Shown here: positions 40,893 through 51,600 of the stretch, piece by piece
How the letters are laid out: every line of letters begins with the position of its first letter
Position numbering within the stretch: position 1 is the stretch's first letter
Assembly (NCBI GenBank): GCA_032622095.1
Contig: CP136061.1
Coordinates: 19,408,991 to 19,472,990, forward strand
Direction of reading: 5' to 3'
From: Siphonodentalium dalli
Taxonomy: Eukaryota > Mollusca > Scaphopoda > Gadilida > Siphonodentaliidae
Length of the DNA stretch: 64,000 bases
Notes under the pieces: model-generated
The model's input: the letters and a program-made list of their open reading frames with translations, nothing else
Database searches by the model: none
Told to the model about the DNA's origin: nothing
Translations under genes and position numbers: made by a program

Positions 40893-41200
40893 TACATCGA
40901 CCTCGGGGCGTAGCAGTCACTGAAATATTGGTACTGGGCAGTTAGGACATATTGGAGACGAACTGCACTACTTATTAGAATGTAAATGTTTATGTGAGGC
41001 CAGACATCGCCTCTTGCCTAGCAAATATACCAGCATAGAACATGCAACTATTAATATTTTAGATGACATTCTGAATTTGGAAGATGTGGCTTGTCTGCGC
41101 AGACTATGTTCATTCATCCGACTGATAAATCTTAAGTTAAATGATATTGACTAATATGCAGTTTGTTGTTGTGGTTGTTGTTGTTGTTGTTGTTGTTGAA
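40893..41200 (+). pseudogene. LINE ORF2 C-terminal end with (GTT)n tail
   Basis: Frame ending TAA at 41152-41154 reads GHIGDELHYLLECKCLCEAR and CLRRLCSFIRLINLKL, the C-terminal IGDExHYLLxC motif of invertebrate LINEs. It is followed directly by a GTT microsatellite at 41159-41199, the typical 3' tail. 5'-truncated; only the last 80 or so codons remain. Confidence 0.65.
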
Positions 41201-41848
41201 TATAACGATGAAAATGGTACTGGCGATTGTGACGACGAGTAGACGAAGACGTTAACGTGATGACAACGAAGACGGTGATACTGATGACGACTGCCATGAT
41301 GTTGATAATGATGACGATGAGGGAAGTTCGTGTATATATTGTACATATGCTGCAACATTCTCAATCTTTTGTATATATCTTCTAATTGTATCTCAATATC
41401 TATTTGATAAGAGAATAAACGTATTATAGGAAGGTGATATCCATCTACTATTCTTGTATTGACTCCTTCGATAATTTCCAGTCCCTTTTGTCCCAAAACA
41501 GTGAAAATACATGTATTTAATCATAACCGGGAATATATGCATGATCAAATGTGTAGAAAACACTTTCAAGTCTTGAGGTCAAGTCAATAATATCTACACG
41601 TAGCCCTTTATTGTAACACTTTGTTTGCATAGATTTGGTTGTAGACTATAATTAGCTTACAATTGTCTCCTCACTATTGGTGCAGTTCATATTTCAATGA
41701 AGATTAACAACCACAATGGTGTGTATAAGGAATTATATGTTTGATATCACACACATATATTCAAAGGATAAGTTGACAATGAAAGCATGACATCACTGTG
41801 TATTTATTCTGTTCAATCAGTCGACTGAGGACTAGATCTCCTATGTGA
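41201..41848. other. Intergenic, nothing recognised
   Basis: A minus-strand open frame here runs through the GTT repeat and has no similarity. Confidence 0.4.
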
Positions 41849-41856
41849 ACTGCTAA

Positions 41857-42684
41857 CTAGCCTGGATATAGTGTGCCTGAAATATGAAGAATGAGTTCCC
41901 CAGAGGGTGAATGTAGTCACACAGCATGCTAGCATCACCAAATTCACCCTCTGGGGACCTCATTCCGCTTAAGCCTCATCTTCTAGGAAGTATCTATAGT
42001 CTCAGATTAATATTGCTTTAGTTACTTTTCCCATCTGTTCAGTTTATATATCCCCTAATTTGCAGAAGATAAAATTCATAATTGAGGTGATTAACTTTTT
42101 ACCCAACAGAAGGGCCCTGTGCCAATGCATTCTCTTATATATGCGAGTCGACCATAGGTCGCCTCGCATATATAAGAGAATGCATTGGCTTAACACATTA
42201 AAAATTATAAAATTGTTAAAGAATGTAAGAAAAAATGGTAAAAAGTGTTAAAAAAAGATTTTTTTTAGGCCAATGCATTCTCTTATATATGCGAGGCGAC
42301 CTATGGTCGACTCGCATATATAAGAGAATGCATTGGCACAGGGCATAACTGTAACTATCACAATGTGGTCAAGGAGCCGGTTCCAATGATATCCATATGT
42401 GTATGGTTCTATTGAGACAGACCGAAGATATTTTAGGCTGTTGAAGCTTTATTTGGCCGGTTTTGGCCGGTTTGTTGGGTAAAGGGTTAATGGGTGAACA
42501 TCACCAACTTCAACTGGGGAACTTCAATCTGATCCTAGTTCTTCCATAGCAGTTGAGGCCTAAGCAGATTGAGGTTCCCAGAGTGTGGATTTGGTGATTC
42601 TAACCCGCTGTGTTGGATATATAGCATCACTAATTTCACCCTTTGGCAACCTTATTCTGCAAATGTCAGACAAACTAAAACTTG
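41857..42684. mobile_element. CAAGCC-family MITE split by a TTAA-target MITE
   Basis: Left half 41857-42094 and right half 42487-42684 together restore the usual core around GGTGATTAATGGGTGAACAT. Flanks ACTGCTAA and ACTGCTAT are a 7-of-8 duplication. Insertion at 42095-42486. Confidence 0.85.
42095..42486. mobile_element. TTAA-target MITE with CCCTTTACCCAACA ends (copy 2)
   Basis: TTAA at 42091-42094 and 42487-42490; ends CTTTTTACCCAACAGAAGG and TTTGTTGGGTAAAGGG. Two inverted hairpin cassettes (42119-42190 and 42270-42340). Inserted into a natural TTAA of the CAAGCC element. Confidence 0.88.
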
Positions 42685-42688
42685 ACTG

Positions 42689-42745
42689 CTATCCAATGCC
42701 ATTCTCTTGTCTTCTTAAAGAAGACAAGAGAATGGCATTGGATAG
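42689..42745. repeat. Perfect 28-bp-arm palindrome
   Basis: Arms CTATCCAATGCCATTCTCTT plus eight more bases, and an exact complement, separated by one base. Starts within the target duplication of the preceding MITE. See findings. Confidence 0.9.
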
Positions 42746-43207
42746 AAAGAATACGATATATGTCTTTCTCAGAAGTTTAACTGATGTAAAATTTACAGCA
42801 CCAGACATGGTTCCTGACTCTGACATAATTATTTCCAACATTCATATTAAAGATCCACAGTCCGATTTGATATAAGCCAATTTTCTGCCAACTAGGCAAA
42901 TGAAAAATACTTAAAATCACCATCATTTGTATCACAAAAATCCACAAAGCTCTCCATAAGTAATAACGCTCTTTATTATCCACTTTTTGGTGATGTAAGC
43001 ATGGCCACTCTTTATAAGAGGCTGTCATTGGATTTTTTGCTCGGATGACCAAAATTCGAAATGTGTTAAAACTCAATTTTAAAGATAATATCTGGTATCT
43101 TACTCTCCTATTAAAGGGCTCATGTAATTAACAAGTCCCATCTATTAATTATTTTTGGTATAGCAGATGATGGTTTTAGGGTGTCAAATCAGACAGGGCA
43201 TCTTTAA

Positions 43208-43427
43208 CCCTTTGAGCGCCAGGTCGATTTTTGTATCAACCCATATACCCTGTGCCAATGCATTCTCTTATATATGCGAGTCGACCATAGGTCGCCTCGC
43301 ATATATAAGAGAATGCATTGGCCTTTTTTACAATTTTTTACAATTTTAATAATTTATTCTTATATTCTTTAACAGACTTATTTTGTAGGTTTAGGGCCGA
43401 TAAGATCGGCCCCTGGCACTCAAAGGG
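43208..43427. mobile_element. TTAA-target MITE with CCCTTTGAGCGCCAGG ends
   Basis: TTAA at 43204-43207 and 43428-43431 flank CCCTTTGAGCGCCAGGTCG and CCTGGCACTCAAAGGG. One hairpin cassette. 220 bp; related to the CCCTTTCAGTGCC elements. Confidence 0.85.
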
Positions 43428-43431
43428 TTAA

Positions 43432-44455
43432 AGAAACTTTGATATTTTACATGATGCCAGCTTGACACATATGGAATTCTGGATTAATATTCTATCAATA
43501 CATGTACATTGTTTAATTTGATCACATACCGGTGTGTGTCCAGGGACTTAGAAGGAAGTACTCTTATGTGACACATATACATCTTAAGATGTAAAAAAAA
43601 TATTGATTATCTTGATGTGGAACAAGTACTTTATGTGTAGGTATTGTGATTTGACACCTTAATTTATCATGGAGAATTGTTCACAATACACCATTGATGA
43701 ATGCAGATCAATCACTTTAAGCTGTATAAAGGAATCTATGCTAGTTACACACATGCGTATATTGACTTAATGTGCGCCGTATATTGATATAATATGAGCC
43801 GATTGTTTCTTGTTCTAATGTTTTCTGTATTGTCGAGGTTGGGAATACCCTTGAACCTGAATAAGTACAATGATATAGAAGATTCTACCTGACGTGAGTG
43901 TCACGACACAGTTTTACCTATTGTGTGTGGTTTGGACCCCCCATACAGACACGTTGCTCAAGCCTTGTTATATTTTCATTCAGAAGGACTCGTTGAAAAT
44001 CTCACCGGAAAAAGGGGCCTAACAATAAGTGAATTATGTGACAATTATTCCATACATGTATAATATTGAAAACTTACATTGTGATCCTATTGTACCTTCT
44101 TTTATCATCAAGTTTAGGCCAAAGAAAAAACAATTGTGGCTGGGATTTACCGATTGACCATACTAGTATTTAAATCCCTAAATTGTGTTTTACGGTTTTC
44201 AAAAAATTAAAAACAAAACATTTGTAAAACATTTCATGGAAAAAGAAAAAAAACATTCGTTGTCCCTAAACAGGTTGATTTTTCGGTCATAGCATTGTTT
44301 ATTACAGTTTAAAATCAAGATTAGTCTTTGATAATCTTGCTGATAAAAAATAAGGCTGGAAAATTAAGCCATAAGAATAACGGGGTATGTCAAAATAAAA
44401 AACAAAACAATTTTTTTTAAACCATTAATGCTATATACCTACGGACCCTATTGTT
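43432..44455. other. Intergenic, nothing recognised
   Basis: AT-rich; no repeat or coding match. Confidence 0.45.
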
Positions 44456-44462
44456 GTCTGAC

Positions 44463-45816
44463 TTGTAATAATAATAATAATGTATAGCATTTTTAAAGCG
44501 CCTTATGCCCTTATCCCATGAGGCCCAAAGCGCTCAATGATACAACATATGACAGAGCTCCAGCACATTCAAACACATATACGCATGTACACACAAACAA
44601 TAACTACAAAGAAATAAATCAAACAATTCATATACAAATCAGGGAAGGCTGTGTGTATTGTATAAAACAATGCAGAAATATGTGCCATAGTTAAGTTTAA
44701 ACAGATACGTTTTGAGTTCTGTTTTGAAAGATTCCAAAGTAGCAAAATTCCTAAGTGTAAGCATGAGTGAATTCCAAAGGTTTGGGCCATATCATTCAAA
44801 AGATCGACGACCATAATTAACAAGGTCACGTTTGGGGACAGCAAGTAATATTTTATCAGCTGACCTTAAGCCTGGTTTACCAGGTACATACATGTACCCT
44901 GCTGGACAAAACAAGTGTCCACTTAACCGCGGTGCGGTTAGCGTTGCCACCGCGGCCGAAATGCAACTACACTGCGGCTCCACCGGCTAACAACAGTTGG
45001 GCTGCGGTGTACTTGCCATTCGGCCATGGTGTAGTTGCCGCGGTGTACGTTCATTAAACTGAAAAAAGATGATACAAACCCGAAATCTAACCACGATGTA
45101 CATGCCATTCGGCCGCGTTGTAGTTGCCTTTCGGCCATGGTGTACTTGCCGCTCGGCTGCAGTGTACTTGCCGTTCGGCCGCGGTGCTCAACTGCAGTTA
45201 CAAACTCTGACACCGCGACCGAACGGCAAATACACCGCGGTGCCAATGGACACTTGTTTTGTCCAGCGGGGTAGCTTGAAAGAAGAGATTCAATATACAC
45301 AGGGAGAGGCGAGAGACAGTCAAATTTCTTACAACATAAGACAGCAATTTTATAGTCAATGCGGGCTTGAATTGGTAGCCAGTGCAGTTCTTTGAACATT
45401 GGTGTCAGGTCTGAAAATTTAGGCTTCTTAAGAATCACATGAGCTGCAATGTTCATCATACGTTGAAGTTTATCAATTTCTGTCTTTGGTAAGCCAGCCA
45501 GAAGTGGGTTACAGTAGTCGATCTTGGAAAGAACAAATGACGAAACAAGAGTTTTAGCAGCATCGGTGGTTATGAATGGCCTGATGTGAGAAATTCTCCT
45601 TATATCCAGAAATAGACTTCTGCATAAATTGTTTATGTACACTTCCATTGACAGAGTACTGTCTAGGTGAATGCCCAGATACATGTATCTGGCACACGAC
45701 GATGGCTTTATGTCGGAATCACCTACATGTATACGAATGCAGTCCAAAGGACTGTTCTTAATTCTGTGATCTGTTCCAAATAACATCTCGGTTTGTTGTA
45801 ACCCCCAACCAGACAT
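44463..45816 (-). pseudogene. L2/CR1-like LINE 3' end, interrupted
   Basis: Minus-strand frame from about 45816 encodes YMYLGIHLDSTLSM, VSSFVLSKIDYCNPLLAGLP, KLQRMMNIAAHVILKKP and ELHWLPIQARIDYKIAVL, the C-terminal reverse-transcriptase region of L2/CR1-type LINEs. A 375-bp element (44897-45271) interrupts it. It resumes as GLRSADKILLAVPKRDLVNY and LESFKTELKTYLF-like residues, with frame breaks, ending near an ATT microsatellite tail at 44467-44482. No endonuclease or N-terminal RT in the window, so it is 5'-truncated and dead. Confidence 0.8.
44897..45271. mobile_element. GC-rich TA-target MITE, complete copy
   Basis: Inverted ends CCCTGCTGGACAAAACAAGT and complement; TA on both borders (44895-44896, 45272-45273). 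The interior is tandem units of about 20 bp around CCGCGGCCGAACGGCAAGTA in both orientations. Inserted in the LINE frame. 375 bp, CpG-dense. Confidence 0.88.
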
Positions 45817-45953
45817 TTAACTTTTGTTGGCCTTGTCATAAATTGTCAATAGTGGAGGAGAGGTTTGGAATTAAAAACATCTTCATAACTTCATCCATCT
45901 AGCATCGACAGACTATCACATCCAGTATGTATGGTCGGAAAATATTACCCAGT

Positions 45954-46409
45954 TAAGCCTGAGTTTAGTGTGCCTGTCATTTGCAGAATCAGGTCCCCAG
46001 AGGGTGAATTTAGTGATCCTCTCCCACATAGCGAGCCAGCATCACTAAATTCAACCTCTGGCGACATCATTCTGCTTAGGACTCATCTTCTCTGGAAAGT
46101 TTCTTTATTATCAAATTTCTAAAGAAACTTATTCACATAGATTATATTCCATTTTTAGTTTAGTTTTTCTATGTTCCCAAATTCCCGATACATTGCATAA
46201 TCGATGTTCCCAATGGGTGTAAATCACAATATTCACCATTTGGGAACTTCAATCTGAGTCTATGTCTCCCATAGCATATGAGGCCATGCAGAATGAGGTC
46301 CTCAGAGGGTGAATGTGATGATGCTAGCCTGCTGTGTGGGATAGCATCACTAAATTCCCCCTCTGGGGACATCATTCTGCAAATGACAGGCACTTTATAA
46401 TCAGGCTTG
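45954..46409. mobile_element. CAAGCC-family MITE, full-length diverged copy
   Basis: AAGCCTGAGTTTAGTGTGCC to TATAATCAGGCTTG; flanks TACCCAGT and TACCCAGA. Both arms and core present, with substitutions. Confidence 0.82.
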
Positions 46410-46441
46410 TACCCAGATTAAATGAAATGGCTTTTATAACA

Positions 46442-47472
46442 TCAAATGAACATATCCAGTAGGTTCCGCTCCATGTACCGGTATTTTTCGGACAGTCATT
46501 AACATATCCAGTAGGTTCCGCTCCACGTATTTTTCGGACAGTTATTAACATATCCAGTAGGTTCCGCTCCATGTATTTTTCGGACAGTTATTAACATATC
46601 CAGTGGGATCCGCTCCATGTATTTTGCTGACAGTTATTAACATATCCAGTAAGTTCCGCTCCATGTATTTTTTGGACAGCTATTAACATATCCAGTAGGA
46701 TCCGCTCCATGTATTTTTCGGACAGCTATTAACATATCCAGTAGGTTCCACTCCATTTATTTTTCGGACAGTTATTAACATATCCAGTAGGTTCCACTCC
46801 ATGTATTTTTCAGACAGTTATTAACATATCCAGTAGGATCCGCTCCATGTATTTTTCAGACAGCTATTAACATATCCAGTAGGTTCCGCTCCACATATTT
46901 TTCGGACAGCTATTAACATATCCAGTAGGATCCGCTCCATGTATTTTTCGGACAGCTATTAACATATCCAGTAGGTTCCACTCCATGTATTTTGCTGACA
47001 GTTATTAACATATCCAGTAGGTTCCGCTCCACATATTTTTCGGACAGTTATTAACATATCCAGTAGGTTCCGCTCTAAGTATTTTGCTGACAGCTATTAA
47101 CATATCCAGTAGGTTCCGCTCCATGTATTTTTCGGACAGTTAATTAACATATCCAGTAGGTTCCGCTCTACGTATTTTGCTGACAGTTATTAACATATCC
47201 AGTAGGTTCCGCTCCATGTATTTTTCGGACAGTTATTAACATATCCAGTAGGTTCCGCTCCACGTATTTTGCTGACAGTTATTAACATATCCAGTAGGTT
47301 CCGCTCCATGTATTTTTCGGACAGTTATTAACATAATATCCAGTAGGTTCCGCTCCATGTATTTTTTGGACAGCTATTAACATATCCAGTAGGTTCCACT
47401 CCATTTATTTTTCAGACAGTTATTAACATATCCAGTAGGTTCCGCTCCATGTATTTTTTGGATAGCTATTAA
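46442..47472. repeat. 46-bp satellite, first block (about 22 units)
   Basis: Units of TAACATATCCAGTAGGTTCC then GCTCCATGTATTTTTCGGAC and AGTTAT, 46 bp, a few substitutions per unit (GGATCC, TTTGCTGAC variants). Contiguous, without unique spacers. Confidence 0.95.
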
Positions 47473-47901
47473 AGGTACTCAATCTGATCAGAGGGTCCTA
47501 TATTACTATTTCTTTGGCTTTGGGGGTAAAACATATTTGATTCGAGTCGAGGAACCCACCCATCAAAGCTCAGAGTGATTAGATATCAATTTTTGAAATC
47601 TATTAATTTTCGGATATCTGTCCCACAAGTTAGCAGAACCACGTGATCAAAACAGACAAATTGCGGGTGTAAGATGGATAACTCTAAAACCAAGTGCTTA
47701 CTATTAACAATAATAACCACTTAATTTTTGAGTTATCCATCTTACACCCGCAATTTGTCTGTTTTGATCACGTGGTTCTGCCAACTTGTGGGCTTCATCT
47801 CCGGGAAAAAAACTCTGAGTTCCTCGACTCGAATCAAATATTTTTTACCCCCAAAGCCAAAGAAATAGTAATATAGGACCCTCTGATCGGATTGAGTACG
47901 T
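47473..47901. mobile_element. TTAA-target long-hairpin MITE inside the satellite
   Basis: TTAA at 47469-47472 and 47902-47905. Arms of more than 130 bp starting AGGTACTCAATCTGATCAGA and ending in its complement, folding over almost the whole 429 bp. The arms include TTTGGGGGTAAAA and AAATTGCGGGTGTAAGATGG. No frame. Confidence 0.88.
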
Positions 47902-48135
47902 TTAACATATCCAGTAGGTTCCACTCCATTTATTTTTCGGACAGTTATTAACATATGCAGTAGGATCCGCTCCATTTATTTATTGGACAGCTACATGTAT
48001 TAACATATCCAGTAGGTTCCGCTCCACGTATTTTTCGGACAGTTATTAACATATCCAGTAGGATCCACTCCATTTATTTTTCGGACAGTTATTGACATAT
48101 CCAGTAGGTTCCGCTCCATGTATTTTTTTGACAAT
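47902..48135. repeat. 46-bp satellite, second block (about 5 units)
   Basis: Continuation of the 46-bp array after the hairpin insertion, more diverged, ending at about 48135. Confidence 0.92.
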
Positions 48136-48277
48136 TATTACTGTTGATATTATTTTAAGAAATAATTGAAAAAAGTCCTTACTCTGAAATTTTATATTAA
48201 TTATTGGAGAGAGTCGGGAGCCATGAATACAACTGCTAACCCTTTGTTTACTGAATGTATTCTTCCATTAATCACAA

Positions 48278-48402
48278 CTAACCCACAGGGTAGTGTCTTT
48301 AAAAAGGAATTAAAAATATGAATACAAAAATATAAATTAATTTAGATTTTTGTTTAATATATTTTTTTTACACATTTTAACAACACTACCCAGTGGGTTA
48401 AT
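48278..48402. mobile_element. Small inverted-repeat element upstream of CEP57 exon
   Basis: CTAACCCACAGGGTAGTGTC and AACACTACCCAGTGGGTTAA form imperfect ends about 125 bp apart; TTAA at the right border. Interior AT-rich. Confidence 0.5.
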
Positions 48403-48475
48403 CTTGCTTAATCAACTGAGCTGATGCAGCTACCAGTATAATATAATAGTTATTCATTCTGATCATCTTTCCCAG

Positions 48476-48623
48476 GTGACAGACATAATGAGGAACCAGC
48501 CGTTCTACGATTCTGCAATTAGCCGATCCACCTACAAAGACTATCCAACCGACAAACCCTTCATCAACGATGACTATGTACATAAAAAGACTCCCTCCAC
48601 ACTCCCAGAAAATAATAGGCAAG
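48476..48623 (+). CDS. CEP57: CEP57 exon (first seen)
   Basis: Reads VTDIMRNQPFYDSAIS... to PENNRQ and leaves one base. YPTDKPFIND matches vertebrate YPSDKPFLNSD. Donor GTATGT at 48624. First Met at 48488; upstream in-frame sequence is open back to a TGA at 48422 but follows a splice acceptor. Confidence 0.9.
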
Positions 48624-51600
48624 GTATGTATGTCTTATGCAGAATGTTCAAAATTTCTACAAGTGACTAAAATAACCTACATATGCATGCCTGTGTATTC
48701 TAGAATTCTGTTCCTATTTCATCATCGTCAGGAACAAAATTTGCAGCAGATGAGCAAGCCTTGAAGTTGTGTGTTTGACATTTGCAGAATGAAGTCCCCA
48801 GAGGGTTAATTTAGAGATGCTATCCCACATTGCAGGCTAGTATCACTAAATTCACCCTCTGGGAACCTCATTCTGCTTAGATCTCATCTTCTATGGAAGA
48901 CCTAGTGTCAGCTTGAAGTTCCCCAGTTGAAGTTGGTGATGTTCACCCATTAGTCACCTCAGTTATGCATTTTATCTTCTGAAAATTAGGAGATATAGAA
49001 ACTGAACAGAAGGGAAAAAGTAACTGAAAACAATGTTAATATGAGGCTATAGATACTTCCCAGAAGATGAGGCCTAAGCAGAATGAGGTCCCCAGAGCAT
49101 GAATTTGGTGTGGGATAACTGAAAACAATGTTAATATGAGGCTATAGATACTTCCCAGAAGATGAGGCCTAAGCAGAATGAGGTCCCCAGAGCATGAATT
49201 TGGTGTGGGATAACTGAAAACAATGTTAATATGAGGCTATAGATACTTCCCAGAAGATGAGGCCTAAGCAGAATGAGGTCCCCAGAGCATGAATTTGGTG
49301 TGGGATAGCATCACTAAATTCACCCTCTGGGGACCTCATTCTGCAAATGTCAAACATACTATACCCAGACTTGAACAGCTGTATTATGCCACAACTAGTG
49401 CTGCTCTTGTTCACTAAACATTTTTATTACATTCCTTGATTTCTCGAGTGATTATAAATGTTAATTTTACTTGTGAATTATGTCACTTTAACTAGCGCAT
49501 TATGTATTCATATGTGATATCGACATTTATGCGTCATGGCAGTATTATTTGGGTTTCTGGTAAATAAGATGTTTATAGTGGAATATAATAAACAAAATAA
49601 TAAATTGATTGAACTGGTGACATGAAATATTTCATTCGAGGCAGGGTCAATTTTGTAAAACACTCGAGCGCATTGCGATCTCATGTTTGTACAATGTCCC
49701 TGCCTCTTATGAATTATTTCACATCACCAGGTCAACTAAGTGACTATATATTATTGCAGCCGTAATGGACGCCTTGAAGGGACTCCAGGATAAGATAAAG
49801 AAACTGGAGGAAGAGAGAGCAGCAGCTGAAAATAACTTTAAATCACTTGCGAGTGAAACGAGTAAATACAAAGACATGTTACAACGAGAGATTCGTATTG
49901 ACGAACCGAGGAAAGTCAGTGAAACAGCGAACTATGTCTCCAGTGCAACTGTTCCATCTCAGAGAGTAACATTTCCCACGAGGGAATCATACATTCAAAC
50001 TAAAAGCATTCCATCCAGAGATCCTCCCTATGTGCCAAGCAAAACAATTCCTGTGAAAGAATCTATACATACTAAAGGTAGATAACTTACTTTGTAATAC
50101 GACCCTGCCTAACTATGCTTAAAAGCCATGTCCTGATTGGCCAGTGGCCCGAGTTACCATGGCTATCTCGTTCCAGTTTTGTGGTACAATTCTACTTTTT
50201 CCAATTGTACCACGAAAAAAATCGGTTTATTCAGATCGCCGCACGCGACTTTTCCCGTTTCTAACTCCGCGCAAACGGGGCATCAACGGAGTACACCCGC
50301 ACCCGTAACCCTTTGAATTTTGCTACATCTTGACAATCTTGCGAATTTTCTAGCGATTTGTCGCTTGAAACCAGTTTGGTTGCCAATGAATATGGTCCAA
50401 ATGATGTTATGTTATATTGATATATGTTACGACCAAAGAAAGTTACTTAATAAGTATATTAAATGACAAAATAAATCCATGGGGCCGGGCTGTGCATTCG
50501 ATTCGAATCTCGATCATATTCGATATTTCGGAATCAAGTTGAAAATGAAAGCGTGTGTTCACCAGTAAAGAAGGGGAATAAGATTAGTTTAGTAAACTAG
50601 ATCACTTAGATCACTTAGATCGCTTAGATGATCATATTCATGTCCCAACAACGTTCAAAACAGAAATGACGGCAATCGTATTTCCTGTACAATTTAAATG
50701 AAACGCACGGGCGCCGCTGAAAACACATCGTTTTTTAGCCAATCACAACGATTATTTCTAGAAGAGGATGCCTCGAAAAGTCAACGGGGGAATTTCATAA
50801 CAAGACAAGACATTACCAGAGTACTCCATGCAAAGAAATCGAGTACGCCCATTACACCACGAATTACACCACAAAATCGAGTACGCCCATTACACCACCA
50901 TTACACCACGAATTACACCACGAAATGTTTTCTCACCTGAGACCGAAAAAGCGCAGTATTTCGTTGACTATTCAGTCGAATAGTGACCATAAACTTTCAG
51001 TCGTATTACAAAAGAAATAAATACACGGTGTATCGGTGTGTATGGTCAAGTTGTACCACAAAAAACTGATTGTAGGACTCCGCTACGCGTCGTCTTACAA
51101 TCAGTTTTTTGTGGTACAACTTGACCATACACACCTCTACACCGTGTATTTATTTCTTAATTATCTAGGCTTTCCGCCAGATTTTGGGGAACGGGTCCTG
51201 TATCTGCCGAGGGGAAAATGCAGTCAATGTCGTGGAAACACTAGTGGACCTACTTTTGTTGTATCGGCCAATAGAAGAATCAGAGAGTAGATTTGCTGAT
51301 TGTTTTGCATCCATTTTCTTCCCAAGTTACTATGCTATCAACCGCAATAACTTTAAAACCTAGAAAATTTATTAGAGTAAAATTAATTGCCAGGTTATAG
51401 ATCACCAGTGGTGAAGGCCTTGTTCGCAGTATACGGAAACGCGCCCGTTGAAGTTAAACGACTCACTATTCAAGACTCGGCAGATAGTTCGGATGCATAA
51501 CGTGCCGGAATATAACACTCAGCAGATAGACGATTAGCAGGTTGGAAGCAATGAAGGAATAGAATAAAGGCGCAATGTTTTAGTTCTAAATATCAAGCTA

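Noticed and set aside
41137-41496. 119-codon minus-strand frame
   Set aside because: It includes the GTT repeat (poly-Thr), lacks similarity and overlaps a LINE tail on the other strand.
45035-45395. Plus-strand frames over the GC-rich element as genes
   Set aside because: They read through the tandem CCGCGGCCGAA units and disagree with the LINE frame on the other strand.
46442-48135. Regular 46-bp repeats that might be called a CRISPR array
   Set aside because: Units are contiguous with no unique spacers, there are no cas genes, and the surrounding genes are eukaryotic with introns.
49980-50077. EB1-binding SxIP motifs in the CEP57 spacer (KSIPSR, KTIPVK)
   Set aside because: The residue two before Ile is Lys in both, not Ser, so the SxIP pattern is not met.
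50698-50940. 80-codon frame in a CEP57 intron as a nested gene
   Set aside because: No recognisable domain; its C-terminal half is a short tandem repeat (CCCATTACACCACG).
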